From contig NZ_CP017755.1 in NCBI RefSeq assembly GCF_001854325.1, positions 558,001-622,000 on the forward strand: DNA of 64,000 nt. The letters are read 5' to 3'. Source of the DNA: Cupriavidus malaysiensis. Lineage in GTDB: Bacteria > Pseudomonadota > Gammaproteobacteria > Burkholderiales > Burkholderiaceae. A program made the position numbers and the translations under genes. The notes beneath the pieces are model-generated. The model was not told where the DNA came from and made no database searches. It worked only from the letters and a program-made list of their open reading frames with translations. Below, piece by piece: positions 1 to 8,571 of this stretch; the stretch's first letter is position 1, and every line of letters starts with the position of its first letter.

Positions 1-4
1 TCCG

Positions 5-12
5 ATCTCCTT
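5..12 (-). promoter_or_regulatory. possible ribosome binding site at the left edge
   Basis: Read on the minus strand, bases 12 to 5 give AAGGAGAT, a strong Shine-Dalgarno sequence. A start codon would fall just outside the window, so a minus-strand gene may begin there. Nothing else in bases 1-88 is supportable as a gene: the frames are open only because of high GC. Confidence 0.25.
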
Positions 13-88
13 CGAGTACGCGGTCAGCGCATGGGCGCAAGCAGGCGGGATGGCGCTGTCCTGTGGCCGGGACGGCGCTGCGCCCGCC

Positions 89-769
89 TCAGGCCATCCC
101 CACCCCGCCACGGCCGGCAAACCACACCGGCACATGCTCCACCGCCTCATCCAGCCGCCCCAGCAGGCGGAAGCTCATCCCCGCGACTTCCTCGGTCGGT
201 ACCTTCAGGTCGGGCACGGTGACCACCCGCATGCCGGCGCGATCCGCCGCGCGCGCGCCGTTCTCGCTGTCTTCGAAGGCCAGGCAGGTGGCCGGCGCAG
301 CCTGCAGCCGGCTGGCGGCGAGCTGGTAGACGGCGGGGTCGGGCTTGCCGCGCGGCACTTCGTTGCCGCCGGCCAGGGCGCGGAAGAAGCCGAGCACGCC
401 GACCTGGTCGAGGCGGGACTCGATCTCCTGGCGGTTCGACGATGAGGCCACGGCGCAGGGGATGCCGGCCTCGGCCAGGGTGGTCAGCAGGGTGTGCGCG
501 CCGGGCTTGAGCGGGAACAGCGGTGTGTCGGTCGGCGCGTGCAGGCGCTGGCGCACGCGCGCCTGGGCCTCGCGGAAGAGGCTTTCGCTGCCGAGCATGG
601 TGGTCAGCATGGCGAAGCATTCGGGCGCGGCGCGGCCGACGATCTCGAGGTAGCGCGCCGGCGCGATGTCGACGCCGAAGTCGCGCGCGACGGACAGCCA
701 GGTGTCCATGATCGTGCGCTCGGAGTCGATCAGCAGGCCGTCCATGTCGAAGATTGCTGCAGAGAACAT
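89..769 (-). CDS. HAD-superfamily hydrolase (beta-phosphoglucomutase/YniC-like phosphatase)
   Basis: 226 aa. The start at 769 places the nucleophile motif at the N-terminus (IFDMDGLLIDSE, Asp8 and Asp10), as expected for subfamily I HAD phosphatases; upstream in-frame codons would add an Arg-rich stretch unlike the family. Motif II is ASSSNR, the motif III lysine lies in RGKPDPAVY, and motif IV is AFEDSENG. The alpha-helical cap between motifs I and II fits small phosphorylated metabolites such as sugar phosphates; the substrate cannot be read. It lies 88 bp downstream of a co-directional GntR regulator and may share its transcript. Confidence 0.88.
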   Translation of the reverse strand: MFSAAIFDMDGLLIDSERTIMDTWLSVARDFGVDIAPARYLEIVGRAAPECFAMLTTMLGSESLFREAQARVRQRLHAPTDTPLFPLKPGAHTLLTTLAEAGIPCAVASSSNRQEIESRLDQVGVLGFFRALAGGNEVPRGKPDPAVYQLAASRLQAAPATCLAFEDSENGARAADRAGMRVVTVPDLKVPTEEVAGMSFRLLGRLDEAVEHVPVWFAGRGGVGMA

Positions 770-857
770 TGGGTCCAACCGTGAGGCTCGATGGGTTGCG
801 CGGCGCATGGCCGCGAGGGTTTGCCGTGATGCCGCGGCCGCCCTGCCGCGGCCAAGC

Positions 858-1619
858 CTAGCGCTTTGCCGCGCGGGTCGCGGGCGAGGTTGCCGCCGCC
901 CTTGCTGTTTCGACGCCGATGGCTTCCCTGACGTTCCGCACATGGGCCGTTCCCGCCGCATCGGCCGCCTCGGCCCGTCCCGCCAGCACGGCCTCCGCGA
1001 TCACCCGGTAGTCCCGCAGGCGCAGGGCCTGCAGGGAGCCCAGCCGGTGTTGGGCGTAGACGATGGGCATCTGGATGGCCGGGAACAGGCGCCGCAGTTC
1101 GCGGTTGCCGCTCATCTCCAGCAGGGTGCGGTAGAAGCGCCGTCGCGCCGAGGCGAAGGCGGCGCTGTCATGCGCGGCGTCGGCGTCGGCGAGATCGTCG
1201 ATGGCCTGGCGCAGGGCCGCGGCGCAGTCCGCGTCGGCGCTGCCGCGCGCGGCGCTGCGGGCGAGCAGGCCGGTGATGCGTTCGGCCACGTCGAGCACGT
1301 CGAGGGTGTCCTGCGGGCTCAGCGCGCGGATGGCGGCGCTGCGGTGGCGCGGCAGCTCGACGATGCCTTCGGCGGCCAGGCGCTGCAGGGCTTCGCGCAC
1401 GGAGTTGCGGCCCACGCCGAAGTGGGCGGCGAGGTCGGTTTCGACCAGGCGCTGGCCGGGCACGAAGCGCTGCAGTTCCAGGCCGTTGACGATGCCGTAG
1501 AAGACGGTGTCGGAGGCGCTGCCGTCGCCGGCCGGATCGAGCCCGGGGGCGGTGGTGTGGTCGCTGGCCGGACGGGGTTCCTGGGGTGGTGCGGAGGTGG
1601 GGAGGCGGCGCGGAGGCAT
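858..1619 (-). CDS. GntR family transcriptional regulator, FCD (FadR) subfamily
   Basis: 253 aa. The N-terminal winged helix (about residues 40-100) has the GntR recognition segment FGVGRNSVREALQRLAAEGIVE. The all-helical remainder fits the FCD ligand domain of FadR-type repressors, which usually bind small organic acids. The gene is divergent from the SDR/acyl-CoA dehydrogenase pair across an 89-bp gap, so control of that pair and of itself is likely. The first 30 residues are Pro-rich and may be a disordered tail, so the start is not certain. Confidence 0.88.
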   Translation of the reverse strand: MPPRRLPTSAPPQEPRPASDHTTAPGLDPAGDGSASDTVFYGIVNGLELQRFVPGQRLVETDLAAHFGVGRNSVREALQRLAAEGIVELPRHRSAAIRALSPQDTLDVLDVAERITGLLARSAARGSADADCAAALRQAIDDLADADAAHDSAAFASARRRFYRTLLEMSGNRELRRLFPAIQMPIVYAQHRLGSLQALRLRDYRVIAEAVLAGRAEAADAAGTAHVRNVREAIGVETARAAATSPATRAAKR

Positions 1620-1650
1620 CGGGGCATTGTAGCCGAGGGCCGGATGGGGC

Positions 1651-1703
1651 TGGCTTCTTCCTATTAAATCGTCCTACAATCTGAGGGAACAATTGTCAGG
1701 AGG
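1651..1703 (+). promoter_or_regulatory. candidate promoter and operator for the SDR gene
   Basis: A good -10 (TACAAT, 1675-1680) lies 18 bp downstream of a weak -35 (TGGCTT, 1651-1656). An 8-bp palindrome, ACAATTGT (1689-1696), sits just after the -10, and AGGAGG (1698-1703) precedes the ATG at 1709. The palindrome is a plausible site for the divergent GntR protein. CTACAAT also occurs on the minus strand at 1632-1626, seven bases before the GntR start codon. Confidence 0.5.
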
Positions 1704-1708
1704 CAGGC

Positions 1709-2479
1709 ATGCCGGTGGTGTCGGAGCAACTTCGGGGCAAGCGCGCCCTGGTGACGGGGGCGTCGAGCGGGCTGGGGGCGCATTTCGCGCGCGTGCTGGC
1801 CGCGCACGGTGCGGAGGTGGTGTTGGCGGCACGCCGGGCGGAGGCGCTGGAGGCGCTGGCGCGCGAGATCGGGGCCGCCGGCGTCGTCGGCGCCGATGGC
1901 GCGGTGCGCTGCGTGGCGCTGGATGTGACCGATGCGGCATCGCGTGCCACGCTGGCCGACGCGGCCGGGCCGGTGGATATCCTGGTCAACAATGCCGGGG
2001 TGGCGCGCGAGGGCGCGGCCCTGCGCCATCCGGAGGCCGACTGGGATGCGGTGATGGACACCAACCTCAAGGGCCTGTTCTACGTGGCGCAGGCGCTGGC
2101 GCCCGGCATGCGCGAGCGCGGCGGCGGCAGCATCGTCAACGTGGCGTCCATCCTGGGGCTGCGGCAGGCCGGCGGGGTGGTGTCCTACGCGGTGTCCAAG
2201 GCCGGCGTGGTGCAGCTGACCAAGACGCTGGCGCTGGAGTGGGCGCGCTATGGCATCCGCGTCAATGCGCTGGCACCCGGCTACTTCGACACCGACATCA
2301 ACCGCGGCCTGTGGGAGACCGAAGCCGGCAAGGCGATGATCCAGCGCATTCCGCAGCGGCGCCTGGGGCAGCTGGAGGACCTGGACGGTCCGTTGCTGCT
2401 GCTGGCTTCCGACGCCTCGCGCTACATGACCGGCTCGGTGCTCGCCGTCGATGGCGGTCACCTGGTCAACACGCTCTGA
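1709..2479 (+). CDS. SDR family NAD(P)-dependent oxidoreductase
   Basis: 256 aa, classical short-chain dehydrogenase. The cofactor glycine motif is TGASSGLGAHFA near residue 17, the NNAG motif follows (LVNNAGVA), then the catalytic Ser in VNVASILG and the YAVSK Tyr/Lys pair. The C-terminus ends with the usual SVLAVDGGH. AGGAGG lies 5 nt before the ATG. It is followed 76 bp later by an acyl-CoA dehydrogenase, so the pair probably oxidises a CoA-linked or short-chain hydroxy/acyl intermediate. The substrate is not deducible. Confidence 0.93.
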   Translation: MPVVSEQLRGKRALVTGASSGLGAHFARVLAAHGAEVVLAARRAEALEALAREIGAAGVVGADGAVRCVALDVTDAASRATLADAAGPVDILVNNAGVAREGAALRHPEADWDAVMDTNLKGLFYVAQALAPGMRERGGGSIVNVASILGLRQAGGVVSYAVSKAGVVQLTKTLALEWARYGIRVNALAPGYFDTDINRGLWETEAGKAMIQRIPQRRLGQLEDLDGPLLLLASDASRYMTGSVLAVDGGHLVNTL

Positions 2480-2555
2480 GCCGGGATAGGACCCGATCTC
2501 CGCTCCCCCATCCCTGTTTCCTATCGTGAAGACAGACATCGAGAGAAGGACAGCC

Positions 2556-3746
2556 ATGTTCACCCCTTGCCCCACCGAACGCAGCCGCATCATCGCGGAC
2601 CGTGTCGAAGCCTTTGTGCGCGACGTCGTCATTCCCTACGAGCGCGATGCGCGCCTGGGCGCGCACGGTCCCTCCGAGGACCTGGTGCACGAGCTGCGCG
2701 CCAAGGCGCGCGCGGCCGGCGTGCTGACGCCGCATATCCTGGCCGACGGCAGCCACCTGAACCAGCTCGAGACGGCCGCCGTGCTCAAGCGCTCGGGCCT
2801 GTCGCCGCTGGGCCCGGTGGCGGTCAATACGATGGCGCCCGACGAGGGCAATATGTTCCTGCTGGGCAAGGTGGGCACGCCCGCGCAGAAGCAGCGCTTC
2901 CTCGAACCGCTGGTGCGCGGCGAGGCGCGCTCGGCCTTCTTCATGACCGAGCCGGCCGAGGAGGGTGGCGCCGGGTCCGATCCGTCGATGCTGCAGACCA
3001 CCGCCGTGCTCGACGGTGATACCTGGGTGGTCAACGGCCGCAAGATGTTCATCACCGGGGCGGAAGGCGCCGCGGTGGGCATCGTGATGGCGCGCACCGG
3101 CAGCCTGGACAAGGTGCAGGCGACCATGTTCCTGGTCGACCTGCCGCATCCCGCCATCCGCATCGAGCGCGTGCTCGATACCATCGACAGCTCGATGCCG
3201 GGCGGCCATGCGCTGATCGCCATCGATAAGCTGCGCGTGCCGCAGGACCAGGTGCTGGGCGAGGTCAACGAAGGGCTGCGCTATGCCCAGGTGCGGCTGT
3301 CGCCGGCGCGGCTGTCGCACTGCATGCGCTGGTTCGGCGCCACCGCGCGCGCCCATGAGATCGCCGCCGGCTACGCCACCACGCGCAAGGCCTTCGGCAA
3401 GCTGCTGATCGACCATGAAGGCGTGGGCTTCATGCTGGCCGACAACCTGATCGACCTGCAGCAGGCCGCGCTGATGATCGACTGGTGCGCCGGCGTGCTC
3501 GACGGCGGCTCGCTGGGCACCGCCGAAAGCTCGATGGCCAAGGTGGCGGTGTCGGACGCGTTGTTCCGCGTGGCCGACCGCTGCGTGCAGATCCTGGGCG
3601 GCCTGGGCGTGTCGCGCGATACGGTGGTCGAGCAGGTGTTCCGCGAAGTGCGCGCCTTCCGCATCTACGACGGCCCGACCGAGGTGCACAAGTGGTCGCT
3701 GGCGAAGAAGCTCAAGCGCGAGTTGCTGGCGGGGACGGGGCATTGA
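2556..3746 (+). CDS. acyl-CoA dehydrogenase family protein
   Basis: 396 aa flavoprotein. The ATG at 2556 is preceded by AGAAGGA; a GTG 30 bases earlier lacks such a site. The N-terminal helical domain is followed by the FAD/substrate segment FFMTEPAEEGGAGSDPS and the C-terminal four-helix domain with ILGGLGVSRD and YDGPTEVHK, an ending typical of the ACAD10/11-like and CaiA-like branches. It should transfer electrons to ETF while forming a 2,3-double bond in an acyl-CoA. No CoA ligase or enoyl-CoA hydratase is nearby. Confidence 0.93.
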   Translation: MFTPCPTERSRIIADRVEAFVRDVVIPYERDARLGAHGPSEDLVHELRAKARAAGVLTPHILADGSHLNQLETAAVLKRSGLSPLGPVAVNTMAPDEGNMFLLGKVGTPAQKQRFLEPLVRGEARSAFFMTEPAEEGGAGSDPSMLQTTAVLDGDTWVVNGRKMFITGAEGAAVGIVMARTGSLDKVQATMFLVDLPHPAIRIERVLDTIDSSMPGGHALIAIDKLRVPQDQVLGEVNEGLRYAQVRLSPARLSHCMRWFGATARAHEIAAGYATTRKAFGKLLIDHEGVGFMLADNLIDLQQAALMIDWCAGVLDGGSLGTAESSMAKVAVSDALFRVADRCVQILGGLGVSRDTVVEQVFREVRAFRIYDGPTEVHKWSLAKKLKRELLAGTGH

Positions 3747-3777
3747 GGGGGGCTTGCCCCTTCCCGTCCCCACGGCG

Positions 3778-4956
3778 CTAGCGGATTTCCGGCTCGGCCG
3801 CAGGCGGCCATTGTCCTGTCGCCTGCAGTTCGCCGAACCATGCGTGCATGGCGGCATCGTCCGCCGAGTACTCCCCTCGTGCCGACTTCCAGATCAGCGC
3901 CGGCGTCCGCGCCCGCAGGCTTTCGAGCGCGGCCTGCACTTTCTGCGCGGTGATGCTGAGACCGGCGCACTGCTGGCGGTAGAACGCCAGCGCGTCTGCA
4001 TCATAGGGACGGAAATTCTGGCCGACGGCCAGGATGCGCCACAGCACGGCTTGCTCCAGCGGCTTCAGGCCCAGGTAGTCTGAGCGCATCTGCGCCGCAT
4101 CTTGCGCCCGCTTTTCCTTTGCCGCGGCCAGCACGCCTTGCTCGAACCCCTCGCCGCTCGTGGACTCCAGGGGGTTCAAGGCTTGGCCGATGGCTGCGTG
4201 GAAGAACTGGGGGCGCTGGCCGAAGAGCTGGAAGGCTTCGAGCAGCGTGAGGTGGTCGACGGGTTTCAGCTCAGGCCGCTGGGCTTCGATCAGCGCGGTC
4301 ACATGGTCGACATAGCCCTTGCCCAGCGTTGGCATCTTGTGGATGGACGAACCGTAGAACGGCGCTCCATTGGTATTGACCAGGCGTAGCAGCTTGTCGC
4401 GATCCGAGCCGGACATGACCAGCATGAGGGCGACCTCCGCGGGCGTATTGAGCTGGTCGCGCGCTGACTTCAGCGCTGCCATGGCCGTCTCCCCCGCCTC
4501 GCTGGTCAGGGCATGCTGTGCTTCGTCGATGATCAGCGCGATGGGGCGTCCGGCGGTTTCGTGCAAGGTGCGCAGTGCCTGGACCAGGGTTGTGCCGTCG
4601 ATCTTCCCAATACCCGAGGTGTCGACCTTGAGCGTGCCGGCGATGGTCACGCTTGCCAGGCCGGCCTTCCTGGCGGTTTTCGCCACGACGCCCAGATGCT
4701 GTTGGAGTTCGCGCGCAATGGCTTCGGCGATCAGGTCGCCCGGGTCGCGGCGCTGGTCGGACCAGAGATCGGTGTAGATCACGAGCACGTTGCGTGACGC
4801 CAGTTCGGGTTTGAGATCGTGTTGCAGGAACATCGACTTGCCCGTGCGGCGGGGTGCGGCCAGGAACAGCCCGTTCTGGGCGTCGCCGAACACAGCCCTG
4901 CCTTCGAGCTGGTCCGCCAGCTCTGCCGCCAGCGATGGCCGTGCGAAGTAGAGCAT
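3778..4956 (-). CDS. AAA family ATPase with C-terminal winged-helix-like region
   Basis: 392 aa. Walker A is APRRTGKS (residues about 34-41), Walker B is ALIIDEAQHAL, and a sensor-like MSGSDRDKL follows. This fits the archaeal-type/STAND-like ATPase group (PF01637-like). The C-terminal 110 residues are helical and may form a winged helix. The gene stands alone and is less GC-rich than its neighbours, and its upstream region is strikingly AT-rich with repeated boxes, which suggests horizontal transfer and self-regulation. The biological role is unknown; stress or defence functions are possible but unproven. Confidence 0.8.
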   Translation of the reverse strand: MLYFARPSLAAELADQLEGRAVFGDAQNGLFLAAPRRTGKSMFLQHDLKPELASRNVLVIYTDLWSDQRRDPGDLIAEAIARELQQHLGVVAKTARKAGLASVTIAGTLKVDTSGIGKIDGTTLVQALRTLHETAGRPIALIIDEAQHALTSEAGETAMAALKSARDQLNTPAEVALMLVMSGSDRDKLLRLVNTNGAPFYGSSIHKMPTLGKGYVDHVTALIEAQRPELKPVDHLTLLEAFQLFGQRPQFFHAAIGQALNPLESTSGEGFEQGVLAAAKEKRAQDAAQMRSDYLGLKPLEQAVLWRILAVGQNFRPYDADALAFYRQQCAGLSITAQKVQAALESLRARTPALIWKSARGEYSADDAAMHAWFGELQATGQWPPAAEPEIR

Positions 4957-4957
4957 G

Positions 4958-5010
4958 CTTTTATCCTCTTTTATCCAAGGTTCAATAATTTATTATTCTG
5001 AGGATAAAAG
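4958..5010. promoter_or_regulatory. three TTTTATCC boxes upstream of the AAA ATPase
   Basis: TTTTATCC occurs at 4959-4966 and 4969-4976 (one helical turn apart) and inverted at 5002-5009. The outer pair extends to a perfect 11-bp inverted repeat: CTTTTATCCTC (4958-4968) and GAGGATAAAAG (5000-5010). The region to about 5050 is the most AT-rich stretch in the window and must contain the promoter of the minus-strand ATPase gene. The boxes probably bind a regulator or the ATPase itself. Confidence 0.6.
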
Positions 5011-5195
5011 TCAATAAATGCATTGTTAAGTTATCTATAAGGCATATTTATGCGATGCGGCCCTTTGCCCGACGAGGAGCCAAGGGGGCAGTGCACGGAT
5101 CGGGGCGCCAGCCGGGGCGGCGGCTGCCTTCCCCTGTCCGCCCTGCCTCAGGCCCCCGCGCCGAATACCCGCCGAATACCCGCTGCATCACCCCC

Positions 5196-5858
5196 TCAGG
5201 CCTCCCCATGCCCCTCGAAGCCGATGCCAGGCGCCTGCGGCAGCTTCGCCATGCCGGCGTCGACACAGCTGCCGTCGGCCGCGCCGCGGAAGGGCGCGAA
5301 GGCGAGTGGATTGACCTCCGCCCCCCAGCCCCAGGGCTGCCACCACGTGCAGCGCGAACAGGTGCCGCCGTGCGGCCAGAAGGCGTGGCGCGGCCAGCCG
5401 CCGGTGGCGAGGCGGGCGTCGAGGATGCGCAGGTGGCCCGGCAGGCCGTAGCAGTGCGCCGGGTCGAACACCAGCACGCCGTGCGCGCGGCGCAGGCCGC
5501 CGTGGCGGTCGAACAGGTGAGCCTCGGCGTCCGAGAAGAGGGCCTCGCCGGCGGCGATGGGATGAGGGTGACACGCGGCCACAGCGGCCTGGGTGTCAAA
5601 GTCGAGCGGGTCGCAGAGGTCCTCGAACCACCAGAGTCCGTACTCACATAGCGCATCGGCCGCGGCCGGCGCGGTGTCGGCGCGATAGCTGTTCATGGCG
5701 TCCAGCGCCAGACAGGCGCTGCCGGCCAGGCGGGCGGCCGTCGCGCACCGCGTCGGTGGTGATGGCGAGCAGGTTGGTGGTCAGGCCGCCGGCGGGCAGG
5801 AGGGATCGTCGTAGCGTGAGACCGGGATGGGGTGCTCGCGGATCTCGGTGATGCGCAT
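5196..5858 (-). pseudogene. decayed D(-)-tartrate dehydratase-like enolase-superfamily gene
   Basis: Read leftward from an ATG at 5858 the protein begins MRITEIREHPIPVSRYDDPS, like the enolase-superfamily N-terminus, and then meets a stop; adding one base near 5802 restores LPAGGLTTNLLAITTDAV. After about 25 more residues it jumps to C-terminal barrel sequence (ALDAMNSY, WWFEDLCDPLDF, AAGEALFSD, FWPHGG, LPGIGFEGHG). These correspond to the three metal ligands and the catalytic His of tartrate dehydratases, but about 150 central residues, including the catalytic Lys region, are missing. A C-terminal piece alone (5196-5696) remains open but cannot be a working enzyme. Confidence 0.75.
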
Positions 5859-5879
5859 CGGAGCCCTCGGGTCCGGAGG

Positions 5880-6437
5880 CTAGGTCGCTCGGGCGCGTCC
5901 AAGCAGAGCGGTCACCGTTGCGGCTGGGACATGGAATGACTTCAGTGCTAGTGATGCCGGCGAGCGGGCTCTGGCGAGGTGGGTCGTGATTTGGACGTTG
6001 GCACCGATGGTGCTCCCCTGGGTAAGGATCTCCCCGACCCTGGCCTTGGGGATCAGGAAGAACACGTACGGCGCATCGTCCAGGTACTGATTCGGATAGC
6101 GCATGTCCTTTTCGCCGACGAGAACGAGGAAGTCGAAGCTTTTCCCCTTGTCTTTCCAGCCGAGGGGTTTGCTCCAGTTCCAGCGCCTGGTTGCCGCTCG
6201 CGCGACCGGTGTGTTCAGTTTGCTGAATTTCACCTCGACGGTGACGGAGCCACCCACGACGATATCGTGCTCAGCCGCAAAGTCCGTCAGTTCTCCGCCT
6301 GTAAGGTCGGCGACCAGCGTTTCCCCCTTCATGCCCTGCAGGACGGCCGTATGCATGCGCAGGAAGGACAGCTCGCTTTCCAGCGCAGAGACGCGCGCCC
6401 GTAGCGCGCGGTTCTCGGTTTCCAGGTCGCTTGTCAT
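5880..6437 (-). CDS. coiled-coil protein with PD-(D/E)XK nuclease-like signature
   Basis: 185 aa from the ATG at 6437; a GTG at 6455 is an alternative. The first 30 residues form a short heptad coiled coil (LETENRALRARVSALESEL). Then come GETLVADLTGG, HDIVVGGSVTVEVKFSK and FDFLVLVG. The spacing of acidic residue, Asp and E-x-K on adjacent strands is that of PD-(D/E)XK nucleases. I do not recognise a named family. It lies downstream of the penicillin-binding protein gene on the same strand with a 72-bp gap, beside the broken tartrate gene. Confidence 0.6.
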   Translation of the reverse strand: MTSDLETENRALRARVSALESELSFLRMHTAVLQGMKGETLVADLTGGELTDFAAEHDIVVGGSVTVEVKFSKLNTPVARAATRRWNWSKPLGWKDKGKSFDFLVLVGEKDMRYPNQYLDDAPYVFFLIPKARVGEILTQGSTIGANVQITTHLARARSPASLALKSFHVPAATVTALLGRARAT

Positions 6438-6509
6438 GATCGTCACGATGGGCACGCATGGGAGCGGGGGCGCCTGGCGTGGCCGGCCCGGCCACGCGGG
6501 GATCCTGCT

Positions 6510-8318
6510 TCAGGCGTGGCCGCCCAGCGGCCCGCCGGGCTTGCCGGCCGGCAGGTTGTCCTGCGGCATGTCGGTCGGCGCCGCCAGGATGGCGCCGGGC
6601 TTGAACGGCAGGTCGGGACGGATGCCCAGCAGCGGCAGCGCCTGCGAGGCGATCTCGGCGAAGGCCGGGCCGGCGGCCTGGCCGCCGAAGTGCTGCGAGG
6701 CCTTGGGTTCGTCGATGGACACGGCGATCACCAGGCGCGGCGCGGACAGCGGCGCGAGGCCGACGAAGGAGGCGCGGTACTTGGAGTGGTCGTAGCCGTG
6801 GGCGCCGGCCTTGTAGGCGGTGCCGGTCTTGCCGCCGATGCTGTAGCCGTCGACCTGGGCGGTGGTGGCGGTGCCGCCCACGCTGACCACGCCGGCCAGC
6901 ATCTGGCGCATCTCGGCGGCGGTCTTGCTGTCGATCACGCGCACGCCCTTGGTTTGCGCGGCGGGGTCGCCCTGGAGGATGGTGATCGGGGCCAGCATGC
7001 CGTCGTTGGCGAAGATGGTGTAGGCGCGCGCGAGCTGGAACAGCGAGGCCGAGATGCCGTAGCCGTAGGCCATGGTGGCCTGTTCGATGGGGCGCCATTT
7101 CTTGAACGGCCGCACGCGGCCGGTGACCGCGCCGGGGAAGCCGAGCTTGGGCGCCTGGCCCAGGCCGATCTCGGTGAACATGTCCCACATCTCTTCGGCG
7201 TGCAGCATCGTCGAGACCTTGGTCATGCCGATATTGCTGGACTTCTGGATCACGCCGGCCGCCGTCAGCACGCCGTTGGCGCTGTCGTCGGTGATGGTGG
7301 CGCCCTCGAACACGTAGCGGCCCGGGCCGGTGTCGATCAGGGTGGCAGGCGTGAGGCGGTGCAGGTCCAGCGCCAGCGCCATGGTGAAGGGCTTGAGGAT
7401 GGAGCCCGGCTCGAACACATCGGTGAAGACGCGGTTGCGCAGCTGCTCGCCGGTCAGGTGCTCGCGGTCGTTGGGGTTGTAGGTGGGCAGGTTGGCCAGC
7501 GCCAGCACCTGGCCGGCCTTGACGTCGATCACCACCGCCATGCCGGCCTTGGCGCCGGTGCGCTCCAGCGCGTTCTTCAGCGCCTGGTAAGCGACGTACT
7601 GCACGCGCGTGTCGAGCGTCAGGCGGACGTCGGCGCCCACGCGCGCCGGCGTGGAATCGTCCAGGTCCTCGATGGTGTGGCCGATGCGGTCCTTGATGAC
7701 GTGGCGCACGCCCGAGCGGCCTTCGAGCTGGGTTTCCTCGCCCAGTTCCATGCCTTCCTGGCCCTTGTCCTCGACATTGGTGAAGCCGACCACGTGGGCG
7801 GTCACTTCGCCTTCGGGGTAGAAGCGCTTGTACTCGCTGCTTTCGTAGACGCCCGGAATGCCGAGCGCCTCGATCTGCTTGCCGACCTCGGGCGAGACCT
7901 GGCGCTTGACGTAGACGAACTTGCGCTCGCCGATCAGCTTGCTGCGCAGTTCGTGCACCGGCATCTCGAGCAGCTTGCCGGCCTGGGCCAGCTGCTGGTC
8001 GGGCAGGTCGGCGGGGACTTCGGCGGGCACCGCCCAGATGGTGCGCATGGGCAGGCTGGTGGCCAGCACGTGGCCGTCGCGGTCCTCGATCTTGCCGCGC
8101 ACGGCGGGCATCACGATGGCGTGCTCGTAGCGCTTTTCGCCCTGGGCGATGAAGAAGCTGTTGCCGGGGCCGGCGATCCAGAAGGCGCGGGAGACCAGTC
8201 CGCCGAAGGCGAGGGTGATGAAGCCGACCACCAGCTTGGAGCGCCAGAGCGATGTACGGGTCTGCAGCACGGGGCTGGCTGAGAACTTGACGTTCCTGTT
8301 CGGGCGGTTCCTGTGCAT
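6510..8318 (-). CDS. class B penicillin-binding protein (FtsI/PBP2-like D,D-transpeptidase)
   Basis: 602 aa. The ATG at 8318 leaves a short cytoplasmic tail and one membrane helix at about residues 29-50, then a periplasmic dimerisation domain and a transpeptidase domain. Catalytic motifs are intact: SILK (Ser306), SSN (360-362) and KTG (497-499). It would cross-link peptidoglycan. None of the usual division-cluster genes (mraW, ftsL, mur) flank it, so this is a stand-alone, probably second, FtsI-like protein. The C-terminus is Gly/Pro-rich and short. Confidence 0.92.
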   Translation of the reverse strand: MHRNRPNRNVKFSASPVLQTRTSLWRSKLVVGFITLAFGGLVSRAFWIAGPGNSFFIAQGEKRYEHAIVMPAVRGKIEDRDGHVLATSLPMRTIWAVPAEVPADLPDQQLAQAGKLLEMPVHELRSKLIGERKFVYVKRQVSPEVGKQIEALGIPGVYESSEYKRFYPEGEVTAHVVGFTNVEDKGQEGMELGEETQLEGRSGVRHVIKDRIGHTIEDLDDSTPARVGADVRLTLDTRVQYVAYQALKNALERTGAKAGMAVVIDVKAGQVLALANLPTYNPNDREHLTGEQLRNRVFTDVFEPGSILKPFTMALALDLHRLTPATLIDTGPGRYVFEGATITDDSANGVLTAAGVIQKSSNIGMTKVSTMLHAEEMWDMFTEIGLGQAPKLGFPGAVTGRVRPFKKWRPIEQATMAYGYGISASLFQLARAYTIFANDGMLAPITILQGDPAAQTKGVRVIDSKTAAEMRQMLAGVVSVGGTATTAQVDGYSIGGKTGTAYKAGAHGYDHSKYRASFVGLAPLSAPRLVIAVSIDEPKASQHFGGQAAGPAFAEIASQALPLLGIRPDLPFKPGAILAAPTDMPQDNLPAGKPGGPLGGHA

Positions 8319-8571
8319 GGCGATCGCGGGGAGGCGGCTACGGCATTGTATTTTCGCGAGATCGTAGCATGCGGGCAGGCCGCGTGGCCGCGCCATCGGC
8401 CGCTTTGCGCGCAGTGGCGTGCGAAGTCGGCTGGGCGCCGCCCTGCGCGGCGCCCAGGGCTGCCGGGGCGTTGCGTTATTGCCATGCAAGGTGCGCCGGG
8501 ACGGGCCGCCCGCGCCGGCGCGCCGGACTCAAGCCGGGCCGCTTCCTGCCGTTAGACGATGGTGCGCCGAT

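Noticed and set aside
1626..1680. ATTGTAG/CTACAAT inverted repeat as a GntR operator pair
   Set aside because: The arms coincide with the -10 of the SDR gene and a possible -10 of the GntR gene, so divergent promoters explain the symmetry equally well.
3749..3760. GGGG/CCCC hairpin after the acyl-CoA dehydrogenase as a rho-independent terminator
   Set aside because: The stem is only four pairs and no T-run follows.
6510..8318. Part of the division and cell wall (dcw) cluster
   Set aside because: None of the flanking mur, fts or mra genes is present on either side.
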